A stretch of 64,000 nt of DNA from Paenibacillus macerans (GTDB lineage: Bacteria; Bacillota; Bacilli; Paenibacillales; Paenibacillaceae), in contig NZ_JAMBOE010000002.1 of NCBI RefSeq assembly GCF_023715465.1, positions 453,104 to 517,103 of the forward strand, written 5' to 3'. Of this stretch, positions 17,371 to 24,975 are shown piece after piece (position 1 is the stretch's first letter; the number at the start of each line of letters is the position of its first letter). The notes beneath the pieces are model-generated. The model was given only the letters and a program-made list of their open reading frames with translations. It ran no database searches and was not told the origin of the DNA. The position numbers were made by a program, and so were the translations under genes.

Positions 17371-17663
17371 AAAGCCAAGTTGCTAGAGAAACTCCGGCGA
17401 AAAAAATAAGTACAAAAAATGTCGTTATTTCGGCGGTATCCGTTCATTTGTGAGAAATAGAGGATTTTTAGACCGCTATTTTCCCCCGTCACAAGAAAAT
17501 GTCCACACTCTGGGCCATTCTTAGGAAAATAAGTACATAAAATGCCGCTAATGGGGATGAACATGCCAGGCTTTGGATAATAAGTACTTTAAATACCGCT
17601 ATTTTTACCCCGACGGTTAGTCGTTTCATTTAGCTGGCTGTCAAGCGCCGATTAGGTTGAGCC
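17371..17663. repeat. Dispersed ~295-bp element, copy A
   Basis: Collinear and clearly similar along its whole length to 44561-44857 in the same orientation. Shared blocks include TCTGGGCCATTC, GGATGAACATGCC and ATGCCGCTAATG. Three internal units of the type ATAAGTAC-(A/T-rich)-TGCCGCTA begin near 17405, 17529 and 17580. No open frame is shared between the copies. The coding-like fragment at 17641-17796 ends inside it. Confidence 0.8.
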
Positions 17664-17796
17664 CTTTTTTCACCTCTATTTTCATAGCTCCCAGCACGTG
17701 GTGTTGCCCTGCAAATCGGCGGTGGTTGGTCGACTTGTCCATCCGTTCCACCGCTTCTATAATTCTAGGTCCATCTGGGCCGATTTCCTGCCCCAC
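17641..17796 (-). pseudogene. Coding-like fragment beside cobW, unrecognised
   Basis: A minus-strand frame of about 50 codons from GTG 17796 (GQEIGPDGPRIIEAVERMD, later GAMKIEVKKGLN) has protein-like composition and overlaps the end of cobW by no more than a few bases. Its last seven codons lie in repeat copy A. There is no good ribosome binding site. It may be the tail of a gene displaced by the repeat or by cobW; the family is unknown to me. Confidence 0.25.
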
Positions 17797-17798
17797 GT

Positions 17799-18962
17799 CT
17801 ACGCATGCTTTCGTTCAAGTTCTTGTAAGCGCTGGGCAATGAGAGCCCGGTCGAAATGCTCGCCGATGAACACGGCCACATCCGGCACCTCGCCTTGCGG
17901 TGTAATTTTCAAGTAATCCGCTTCCCGGTAGGCGTATTGGAACAGAAAACGGCTGGCCGTGTCAGTAAAAGTCAAAACGCCTTTGCCCCGGTACACTTCG
18001 CGCGGCAGCTCGGCAATAAACCGTTCGAATTCCTTGCTGTCCACCGGACCGCCAAAATAGTGAGTATACACGGTAACATGCTCATGCGAAGCATGGGGGT
18101 GATCGTGTTCGTGTTGATGCTCATGTTGGTGTTCGTGTTGGTGTTCGTGTGCATGTTCGTGCGTGTGCTCATGTTGATGCTCGTGTTCGTGTCTGTGTCC
18201 GTACTTATCTTCATATTGATGCCCGCGTTGATGTTCTTCCAAAGGTTGTCCATGCTCATGCCCGTGCTCGTGCTCATACGCGTGGCCACCTGCTTGATGA
18301 TGCGCTTGGCTCTCCTCATGCTCAAACCGCGGTTCGTGCAGCTCGGGATCAGGCCGGTGCCCGCTTAACAAGCCAGGGATATCGACCTCGCAATTTACGG
18401 CCGGTACGATTTGCGCGTACGGGTTTAGCTTGCGCAACAAATCGGTCATCTCCCGCTGCCGCTCCCCGCCGATCATATCGATTTTGTTCAGGATAAGGAC
18501 GGACCCGCAGCGGATTTGCTCCAGCATCAAGCGGTAGGTTTTCCCTTTTTGCGAATCGTGCAGTTCGGCCAAATGCGCTGCATCCACGACGGTGATCATC
18601 GGCTTGATCTCCAGCTTCAAATACAGCGACACCTCGGTGACCGCATCGAATATTTCCAGCGGATTCCCCGCCCCGGTCGCCTCGATGACGACCAGATCCG
18701 GCTTTTCCGCCGAGATCAACTCGGCCATCTGCACGCTTAAATCCCCGCGGATCGTGCAGCAAATGCAGCCTCCCAGCATTTCCGCCATCGGCACTTCGCC
18801 CGGGACGAGCAGACCGTCCAGGTTGACGTCCCCGATTTCGTTCATGATGACGGCCGGCCGTAAGCCCTTATCCTGCCAAAACTTAAGCAACCGCTGCAGC
18901 AGCGTCGTTTTTCCGCTCCCCAAAAATCCGGATAATATATAAACTGGCGTAATTTTTTCCAT
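17799..18962 (-). CDS. CobW/ZNG1-type GTPase metallochaperone with long His-rich segment
   Basis: A 387-residue G3E GTPase. G1 GFLGSGKTT lies at residues ~13-21, the metal site motif GGCICC (CxCC) near residue 66, Walker B-like VVIEATG follows, and NKID is the G4 motif. Residues ~215-300 form a histidine/glutamate-rich segment with more than 30 histidines, encoded by a degenerate CATGAG-type DNA repeat. The C-terminal CobW domain follows (FERFIAELPREVYRGKGVL). Such proteins deliver zinc or cobalt to client enzymes, or act as metal buffers. I see no Zur operator upstream, so the metal and the regulation stay open. It stands alone, divergent from moaB. Confidence 0.9.
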   Translation of the reverse strand: MEKITPVYILSGFLGSGKTTLLQRLLKFWQDKGLRPAVIMNEIGDVNLDGLLVPGEVPMAEMLGGCICCTIRGDLSVQMAELISAEKPDLVVIEATGAGNPLEIFDAVTEVSLYLKLEIKPMITVVDAAHLAELHDSQKGKTYRLMLEQIRCGSVLILNKIDMIGGERQREMTDLLRKLNPYAQIVPAVNCEVDIPGLLSGHRPDPELHEPRFEHEESQAHHQAGGHAYEHEHGHEHGQPLEEHQRGHQYEDKYGHRHEHEHQHEHTHEHAHEHQHEHQHEHQHEHDHPHASHEHVTVYTHYFGGPVDSKEFERFIAELPREVYRGKGVLTFTDTASRFLFQYAYREADYLKITPQGEVPDVAVFIGEHFDRALIAQRLQELERKHA

Positions 18963-19151
18963 GACTTCCCCTCTTCTCTTTCCGGGCTAACCGCCGTGCT
19001 AAGGCTGGCCGGTCCCGATCCAACGGTATCGAAGCGAGTTTACACCAATCGGCAGGGACATGCAACCCTATTTCATGCCAAGATGTTTTGCCCAAGAAGT
19101 GATAAAATGATATTAGTTCTATCTCACACCGAAAGGACTCGATATATAAAG

Positions 19152-19664
19152 ATGAGATCTGTAGATGAACACCGCAGTGAAGCCCCGGATCAGGTATCTT
19201 GCCTGGTGGTTACGGTATCGGACACGCGAACGGAAGAAACGGACAGCAGCGGCCGGCTGATCAAAGAGCTGCTTCAGCAGAACGGTTACCGAGTTGCCAG
19301 GTACGTCATCGTCAAAGACGATTACGACGGGATTCGCCAGCTGCTGCGCGAAGCGGCCTCCGACCGCAGCGTCGAAGCGGTGCTGCTCACCGGCGGCACC
19401 GGCATCGCCCCTCGGGACACAACGTATGAAGCGGTCCGCAGCTTGCTCAATAAGGAAATGCCCGGATTCGGCGAAATTTTCCGCTACCTCAGCTTTACCG
19501 AGGATATCGGAGCCGCCGCGATTCTTAGCCGGGCGATTGCCGGCACGATCAGCAACAAAGCCGTGTTTTCCATGCCCGGGTCGCAAGGAGCCGTCAAACT
19601 CGCCATGGAGCGGATCATCATCCCCGAACTGCGCCACGTAATGCGGGAAATTTACAAAAAGTAA
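19152..19664 (+). CDS. moaB: MoaB/MogA family molybdopterin biosynthesis protein
   Basis: A 170-residue member of the MoCF-biosynthesis fold, which binds or adenylylates molybdopterin on the way to molybdenum cofactor. The key motifs are VVTVSDTRTEETDSSGRLI at the N-terminus, LLTGGTGIAPRDTTYEAV (substrate loop) and SMPGSQGAVKLAMERIIIPE near the end. Length fits MoaB. ATG 19152 (MRSVDEHRSEAPDQ) follows AAAGGA at a rather long distance; an in-frame ATG at 19107 is possible but would lie inside a potential -10 box (TATTAG after TTGCCC). No other cofactor genes are nearby. Confidence 0.88.
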   Translation: MRSVDEHRSEAPDQVSCLVVTVSDTRTEETDSSGRLIKELLQQNGYRVARYVIVKDDYDGIRQLLREAASDRSVEAVLLTGGTGIAPRDTTYEAVRSLLNKEMPGFGEIFRYLSFTEDIGAAAILSRAIAGTISNKAVFSMPGSQGAVKLAMERIIIPELRHVMREIYKK

Positions 19665-19676
19665 GCTCCAAACAAA

Positions 19677-19722
19677 TAACCAACCTCTTACCGGGCGCGG
19701 CCCTGAAAAAAGAGGTTGGTTA
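19677..19722. terminator. Terminator between moaB and the lipoprotein gene
   Basis: TAACCAACCTCTT and AAGAGGTTGGTTA are exact complements around a GC-rich loop; shared by two convergent genes. The T-run is weak, so confidence is moderate. Confidence 0.65.
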
Positions 19723-19732
19723 TCGCTTCATG

Positions 19733-20278
19733 TTACTGGGCAGCACGGTCCTGCATCCGCATCAAAAGACGGTCAAATATCGTTTTCATTTGCTCGCGAT
19801 ATTGACTGTTTTTTTGTGCCGTGGAGGCGTACACCAACGCGGCGTTGTCCCGCGTACGTATGACAGAAGCCTGGCTGGCAGCAGCAGCCGCGTGAAGCCC
19901 CTTCTGTCCATCGCCGGAGCCGTAGATTTCCGTCATTTCGCGAATCCGGTCCTGCTCGCTGGGGAAAACATGGACGATGATGAAATGCCGCGCGTCTCCG
20001 TTAATGAAATAACTGTAGCTGATATTCCCGTCAAGCCCTTCGGCATACGTTTCATGCGTCAGGCGAATCCCCCGCTCGGCGCATTCCGCCTTTAACGAAC
20101 GCAGCAAGGAGGTGTTGAGCGTCGTTCCGCTCGTCAACTGCCTTTGGTTGCCCTTCCGATAGCTGTTCATGTTGTATTTTTCCATTTCCTGCTTCGCCAC
20201 TTTTTGCATCCCATTGCCGCAGCCCGTGGACAAGGATACTGCCAATACCAAACCAAGACCGAGTTTACACCAATTCAT
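19733..20278 (-). CDS. Putative lipoprotein of unknown function
   Basis: A 181-residue exported protein. The signal peptide MNWCKLGLGLVLAVSLSTGC ends in the lipobox LSTGC, so the cysteine at residue 20 is probably lipidated and the protein tethered outside the cytoplasmic membrane. The mature part has a central region with ISYSYFINGDARHFIIVHVF followed by an alanine-rich helix and a basic C-terminus; no family is recognised. ATG 20278 follows GGTGGGG; the frame is open 21 codons further, without a signal sequence. It is transcribed toward moaB from beside the YhfP-type reductase gene. Confidence 0.75.
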   Translation of the reverse strand: MNWCKLGLGLVLAVSLSTGCGNGMQKVAKQEMEKYNMNSYRKGNQRQLTSGTTLNTSLLRSLKAECAERGIRLTHETYAEGLDGNISYSYFINGDARHFIIVHVFPSEQDRIREMTEIYGSGDGQKGLHAAAAASQASVIRTRDNAALVYASTAQKNSQYREQMKTIFDRLLMRMQDRAAQ

Positions 20279-20370
20279 GTCAATACCCCACCTTTGCACA
20301 TAGCTTTCGCTTGCCGCTCTGATGGGGTTAGGGTGTCTCATATCCGCCCAGTTTATACCATCCTCTGGGT

Positions 20371-21369
20371 CTAATCTTTAAAATCGATCACCTGCCGGCC
20401 AACAGCCTGGCCGGAAAGGATCGTCTCCAACGTTTGCGGAAGCTGCTCGGGAGGGTATACATTAATCCCTTCGTTCAGCGCGCGCTCCGGCTTCCATTCC
20501 CCGGCCAGGCGCTGCCATAACTGAAGGCGCAGCGGCGTCGGGCAAGAGACGGAATCGATGCCAAGCAGATTCACGCCCCGTAAAATAAACGGATAAACGG
20601 TAGTTTCCACGTTTCCGCCCGCAGTCAGTCCGGACAAGGCGACAGAGCCGCCGTATTTGACCGCTTTAAGCAAATCGGCCGTCATTGGTCCGCCCACCGG
20701 GTCGACGATAGCTGCCCAACGTTCCTTGCCTAGCGCTCCTTTGGCCCCGGACGATGCCTCTTCCCGCGAGATCACATCGGACGCGCCAAACGAAAGGAGT
20801 TTTTCCCGCACACCGGTTTTGCCGGTGACGGCCACGACTTCAAACCCCAGCTTGGCGAGAATGGCTACGGCCATGCTGCCAACGCCGCCGGTCGCCCCCG
20901 CGACAAGCACGGGGCCGTCTTCCCGCGTCAGCCCGTTATCGAGCAGGCGCTGTACGGACAATGCCGCCGTAAAGCCGGCGGTGCCGATCGCCATCGCCTC
21001 CTCCGCCGTCAGCCCTTGCGGCAGCGGCACGAGCCAGTCCCCCGGTACCCGGGCGACTTCGGCAAATCCGCCTTCGTGTGTTACGCCCAGCCCATAGCCG
21101 GTGCACAGCACCATGTCCCCGGGCCGAAACCGCGCATCGCGCGATTCGGCGACTTCCCCGGCCAAATCGATCCCGGGGATAAACGGATACTTTCTCACGA
21201 TTTTACCGTCCGGAATGCTCGCCAGACCGTCTTTATAGTTGACGCCCGAATAATGGACGTTAATCGTGACCTCGGCATCGGGCAGATCGGACAGGCCGAT
21301 CGTCTCCAGCCCGGCGCGAAATCCTTGCTCGTCCTGATGCACGCGGTATGCGCGAAACTGTTGTTCCAT
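20371..21369 (-). CDS. YhdH/YhfP-type NADPH-dependent oxidoreductase (acryloyl-CoA reductase-like)
   Basis: A 332-residue zinc-free medium-chain dehydrogenase. The N-terminal GroES-like domain has VNYKDGLA and PFIPGIDLAGEV; the Rossmann domain has VLVAGATGGVGSMAVAILAKLG for NADPH binding. The YhdH/YhfP branch includes AcuI acrylyl-CoA reductases. It is the last gene of an operon with the fused oxoacid:ferredoxin oxidoreductase, starting 24 bases after the alpha-beta gene. That suggests it reduces an enoyl-CoA or a related product in the same pathway, which is inference. Start at ATG 21369 behind GGAGGG. Confidence 0.88.
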   Translation of the reverse strand: MEQQFRAYRVHQDEQGFRAGLETIGLSDLPDAEVTINVHYSGVNYKDGLASIPDGKIVRKYPFIPGIDLAGEVAESRDARFRPGDMVLCTGYGLGVTHEGGFAEVARVPGDWLVPLPQGLTAEEAMAIGTAGFTAALSVQRLLDNGLTREDGPVLVAGATGGVGSMAVAILAKLGFEVVAVTGKTGVREKLLSFGASDVISREEASSGAKGALGKERWAAIVDPVGGPMTADLLKAVKYGGSVALSGLTAGGNVETTVYPFILRGVNLLGIDSVSCPTPLRLQLWQRLAGEWKPERALNEGINVYPPEQLPQTLETILSGQAVGRQVIDFKD

Positions 21370-21393
21370 TCTATTCCCTCCTTTCAGTCAAAA

Positions 21394-23700
21394 TCAAAGA
21401 TAAGGATGCTCATGCTTGGCCAGCAGCATCTGCCAGCGGCGTTCGACCTCACGTTCAAAGTCAGCCAGCGCTTCGGCATTTTCCGGCTTCGTTAAATGGC
21501 GGGTTTTACCCATCGTTTTCAGCCAGTCCGTCAACGGCACGCGTTTTTCCTTCTCCTCGGGGTTGTACGTAATCGTCGTTTGTCCATGCTCGACTTCGTA
21601 CAGCGGGAAAAAGCAGGAGTTCACCGCCGCATCGACGATATTTGTGCCCTGGTCGTCGGGGCTGATCCAGTTGAGCGGGCAGGCTATCAATATTTTACCA
21701 TAAACGAGCCCTTCGTTTTGCGCATACCACTGCGCTTTGGCCGCCTTTTTCACCAAATCCTGCGGATAAGCCTCGCTGCCCGTAAAGACGTAAGGGATGT
21801 TGGTCGCCGCCATAATTTGCGCCGTGTCTTTATGCTGGAACGCCTTCCCTTTTTGCACCTTGCCGATGTTGGACGTAGAAGTCCGGTGGCCCAGCGGTGT
21901 CGAATAGGACAGTTGCGCCCCGGTGTTCATGTATCCTTCGTTATCGTACTCGATGATAATCATTTTATGATTGCGCAGCGCGGCCCCGATCGCCGGCCCC
22001 ATACCGATGTCCATCCCGCCGTCGCCAGTGACCATTACGAACGTAAAGTCGTCCTTCAGACCAAGATCGTCCAGTTCGCCCCGGCGTTTTCTTTCCCAAA
22101 ACATCTCGACGACTCCGGACAAGGTTGCCGCCCCGTTCTGGAACAGGTTGTGAATATAAGTGGCCTTATGGGAGGAATACGGGTACCCGGTCGTGACGAC
22201 CATCGCGCAGCCCGTATGGAACAACGCTACGATGTCGCCTTCAATCCCTTTAAAAAACAGCTCCAGACCGGAGAAAATCCCACAGCCCGGACAAGCTCCG
22301 TGCCCTGGCGCGATCCGCTTCGGCTTCTTCGTAAGCGAACGCAGCGGCGGAATCCGCACGCCCAGTTTGCCGGTTTCTTCGTTCCGGGTAACGGTAATCA
22401 GGCCGGTCTTCAAATCTTCGAATTTGAGCGGATTCAGCACCCGCTTCGGCGCTTTGTCCGGATCGCCCGGCGTATGGCCGTAATAATCGAACGGAACCTC
22501 GACGCGGTTCTTCTCCATGGCATCGATCGCAAGCTGGAACAAGTGGTGGCCATCTTCGGCGTAAAATTCTTTGCCCCCAAGGCCGTAAATCCGACTGATC
22601 ACCTGCGTCGTATGGTTGCCGTGCGTAAACAGCGCAGCTTTGATTTCGTTGACCATGTTCCCGCCGTGCGCCCCGTAGGAATCGCCGCGGTCACCGACGG
22701 TGATCGCCTTGACGTTTTTCAGCGCTTCGGCGATTTGCTTCTGCGGGAACGGGCGGATCATGTTCGGCGCGATCGAACCCGCTTTGATGCCTTGGCGGCG
22801 CAGGTCGTCAACCACGTCCTTGATGATTTCGGACGCCGAGTTCATCAGGAAGACAGCGACCTCCGCATCCTCCATCCGGTACAGATCGAGCACTTTGTAT
22901 TCCCGGCCGGTTAGCGCCTCGTATTCGCCGGCAATGCGCTCGAAGACGCGTTCCGCATTGTACATCGCCACGGACTGCTGATAGCAGTTGTTGATATAAT
23001 CAGGCTCATTCATATACGGGCCGACCGTGATCGGATTGTTGCGGTCAAGCGTGTGGGCAAACCCGGCCGGCGGACGTTCACCGATGAATTTCAGCACGTC
23101 TTCCTGTTTCGCGAAGGTATGCACCCGGCGTTTTTGATGCGATGTAAAATAGCCGTCCGAAGCGATGAGTACCGGCAATCTGACTTCCGGATCCTCGGCC
23201 AGCTTGAGCGCCATGATGTTCATGTCGTAAACGGCCTGCGGATCGCGGCACATCAGAATCGGCCAGCCGGTGTTCAGCGCGAAGTACAGGTCCGAGTGGT
23301 CGCCGTGGATGTCCAGCGGCCCGGAAATCGCCCGGCAAACCAGGTTCATGACCATCGGGAACCGCGTTCCCGACTGCACCGGCATTTGCTCCAGCATATA
23401 CAAATAGCCTTGCGCACTGGTCGCGTTAAATACCCGCCCGCCGGCGGTGGAAGCGCCGTAGCAAATCCCGGCGGAGCTGTGCTCGCCGTCCGAAGGAATA
23501 AGCTTGATGTCATGTTGGCCATTCGCTTTCATCAAATCGAGAAACTGCGCGACCTCCGTGGATGGAGAAATCGGAAAATACCCCATGATATGATAATTGA
23601 TCTGGCTCGCGGCATAAGCGGCCATTTCGTTGCCCGACTCATACACGACACGCTGTTCGACCGTGCCGCCGCGGCGTTCTTGTTCAATGTCGATCGCCAT
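21394..23700 (-). CDS. 2-oxoacid:ferredoxin oxidoreductase, fused alpha-beta subunit
   Basis: A 768-residue fusion of the alpha and beta chains of a pyruvate:ferredoxin-type oxidoreductase, which oxidises a 2-oxoacid with CoA to acyl-CoA, CO2 and reduced ferredoxin. Residues ~15-420 are alpha-like (GYFPISPSTEVAQFLDL, TSAQGYLYMLEQMPV, SIAPNMIRPFP). Residues ~465-768 are beta-like, with GHGACPGCGIFSGLEL as the Fe-S/TPP entry motif and GDGGMDIGMGP as the thiamine diphosphate motif. The CPGC pair plus later cysteines could hold a cluster. The gene follows the gamma-delta gene by 25 bases. Normal enzymes use separate chains, so the fusion is notable. Substrate: pyruvate is likely but unproven. Confidence 0.88.
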   Translation of the reverse strand: MAIDIEQERRGGTVEQRVVYESGNEMAAYAASQINYHIMGYFPISPSTEVAQFLDLMKANGQHDIKLIPSDGEHSSAGICYGASTAGGRVFNATSAQGYLYMLEQMPVQSGTRFPMVMNLVCRAISGPLDIHGDHSDLYFALNTGWPILMCRDPQAVYDMNIMALKLAEDPEVRLPVLIASDGYFTSHQKRRVHTFAKQEDVLKFIGERPPAGFAHTLDRNNPITVGPYMNEPDYINNCYQQSVAMYNAERVFERIAGEYEALTGREYKVLDLYRMEDAEVAVFLMNSASEIIKDVVDDLRRQGIKAGSIAPNMIRPFPQKQIAEALKNVKAITVGDRGDSYGAHGGNMVNEIKAALFTHGNHTTQVISRIYGLGGKEFYAEDGHHLFQLAIDAMEKNRVEVPFDYYGHTPGDPDKAPKRVLNPLKFEDLKTGLITVTRNEETGKLGVRIPPLRSLTKKPKRIAPGHGACPGCGIFSGLELFFKGIEGDIVALFHTGCAMVVTTGYPYSSHKATYIHNLFQNGAATLSGVVEMFWERKRRGELDDLGLKDDFTFVMVTGDGGMDIGMGPAIGAALRNHKMIIIEYDNEGYMNTGAQLSYSTPLGHRTSTSNIGKVQKGKAFQHKDTAQIMAATNIPYVFTGSEAYPQDLVKKAAKAQWYAQNEGLVYGKILIACPLNWISPDDQGTNIVDAAVNSCFFPLYEVEHGQTTITYNPEEKEKRVPLTDWLKTMGKTRHLTKPENAEALADFEREVERRWQMLLAKHEHPYL

Positions 23701-23725
23701 TTGTCTGTACCACCTTTCCCCTTAA

Positions 23726-24733
23726 TTAATGAACCGCCAAATCAAACAGATGCGGAACCCGGTGCTCCTCCGCGTATCCGTCTTCTTCCCGCTCCCCGGA
23801 CAAAGCGTCCGTCGGGCAGGCATGCACGCATTTCAAACAGCCTTTACAGTACTGGTAATCGATGCCTTTCAAAAACATCTGCGGCCGCCCTTTCTTATCC
23901 GGCTGTTCCTCCCATACAAAGCAATTGTCCGGACAAACGTTGTCGCAAGCCGCGCAGTTGATGCACGTTTCCGCTTTAAAATGCGGCATCATCCCGGAAC
24001 GGGAGATGCTGAGATCTTTCAAAAAGCTGTTGCCCGGATTGACGACAATACCGCCGATCGGCTGGGTTTCATACCCGAGCATCGGCGTATCGGCACGTAC
24101 GAAAGCGGGCATGCTGATGCCTTCCGGCAGCGCAAACGTTTCAAAAACGACTTCATTATACCCGCGGTCAAACGTCGCCAAAGCGGGCGCCACCGTCTGC
24201 GGATATTTCTTCTCCAGCGATTTGCGGATAACGTCTTTCATCGTTTCCGAATCGAGGAACGGGCATAACCGGAACAAAGCTCCGAGCATCGCCATATTGA
24301 CCCGGTTCTTCTCCTCAAGCGCGATTCCGGTCGCATCGATGACGGCGATCGTCCCGCCGACGAGCTTCATCTTCTCCTTGAGCTCTTGCGGAGTTTTGCG
24401 CGAATTGACAAGCACGGTGCTGTCCTCGTAAATTCCGCTGATGACGTTCACCGTTTTGGATAACGCCTCCTGAAAAATGCCGACGATATGCGGCCGTTCC
24501 ACCGGCGATGTATCGCGGATCGGCGTATTCAGGTCGCAAAACCGGATATGCGCCTTTACCGGGGAGCCTTTTTTCTCCGAGCCGTAAGACGAGAAGCTGA
24601 CTCCGTTGAAGCCAGCTCCTTCCACCCCGGCTTCCGCCAGCATTTTGCCGGCCAGGTTGGCTCCCAAGCCTCCAATGGATTCCAAACGAATTTCAAAAAA
24701 ACCAAGCTCATTTACTTTCGGTAACTGTACCAC
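23726..24733 (-). CDS. 2-oxoacid:ferredoxin oxidoreductase, fused gamma-delta subunit
   Basis: A 335-residue fusion. Residues 1-~190 are the gamma chain (RLESIGGLGANLAGKMLAEA, SYGSEKKGSPVKAHI), and the C-terminal ~100 residues are a delta-type ferredoxin with two 4Fe-4S motifs, CINCAACDNVCPDNC and CKGCLKCVHACPTDA. It passes electrons from the thiamine site of the alpha-beta protein to soluble ferredoxin. GTG 24733 follows AAGGAGGGGG at eight bases. It is first in the operon with the alpha-beta gene and the YhfP-like reductase. A 17-bp dyad lies about 100 bases upstream. Confidence 0.9.
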   Translation of the reverse strand: MVQLPKVNELGFFEIRLESIGGLGANLAGKMLAEAGVEGAGFNGVSFSSYGSEKKGSPVKAHIRFCDLNTPIRDTSPVERPHIVGIFQEALSKTVNVISGIYEDSTVLVNSRKTPQELKEKMKLVGGTIAVIDATGIALEEKNRVNMAMLGALFRLCPFLDSETMKDVIRKSLEKKYPQTVAPALATFDRGYNEVVFETFALPEGISMPAFVRADTPMLGYETQPIGGIVVNPGNSFLKDLSISRSGMMPHFKAETCINCAACDNVCPDNCFVWEEQPDKKGRPQMFLKGIDYQYCKGCLKCVHACPTDALSGEREEDGYAEEHRVPHLFDLAVH

Positions 24734-24834
24734 GCGTTTGGCCCCCTCCTTCTCGCATCTGCGAGTTTATTAACGGCGTAAAACAAACCATCGATGAATG
24801 ACAAAACAGCATGACTTTGTTAATTTTTAAAATA

Positions 24835-24851
24835 TCACAGAAGACGTGTGA
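24835..24851. promoter_or_regulatory. TCACA-N7-TGTGA dyad upstream of the oxidoreductase operon
   Basis: TCACAGAAGACGTGTGA, a 5+7+5 dyad about 100 bases upstream of the GTG start. It has the half-site order opposite to an Fnr/Crp box (TGTGA-N6-TCACA) and could bind an unknown redox regulator or nothing at all. Confidence 0.25.
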
Positions 24852-24906
24852 CTTATGTAACAAATGTCATAAATACATTCTTGATTCGCGCCGCCAAATA
24901 AAGAAA

Positions 24907-24945
24907 AAGCGAGAGCGCCCCGGTCCGGCCGGAGTGCTCTCGCTT
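24907..24945 (-). terminator. Terminator of the DHA2 exporter gene
   Basis: AAGCGAGAGC and GCTCTCGCTT arms; on the minus strand TTTTTCTTTAT follows. Confidence 0.8.
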
Positions 24946-24975
24946 CATTTCTATATCCATTTTTTTGCATCCTTA

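Larger units (their letters stand above)
16859..17798. other. 940-bp repeat-rich gap
   Basis: No intact gene is seen. From left to right it holds a degenerate short tandem array (16971-17046), inverted copies of CTAACGGTTGTG (17128-17262), copy A of a ~295-bp dispersed element (17371-17663), and a coding-like fragment next to the cobW gene (17641-17796). The density of repeats suggests a tolerant insertion region. Confidence 0.6.

Noticed and set aside
17856-18496. Valine/leucine- and methionine-rich frames opposite the histidine-rich part of cobW
   Set aside because: They are products of reading the CATGAG-type repeat in other frames.
21496-22914. 472-codon plus-strand open frame opposite the fused oxoacid oxidoreductase
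   Set aside because: It is antisense to a clearly conserved gene, lacks a ribosome binding site and has an Arg/His-rich shadow composition.
24835-24851. Calling the dyad upstream of the oxidoreductase operon an Fnr or Rex site
   Set aside because: Half-sites are in the wrong order and spacing for Fnr/Crp, and the Rex pattern TTGTGAA-TTCACAA is not met; kept only as an unassigned dyad.
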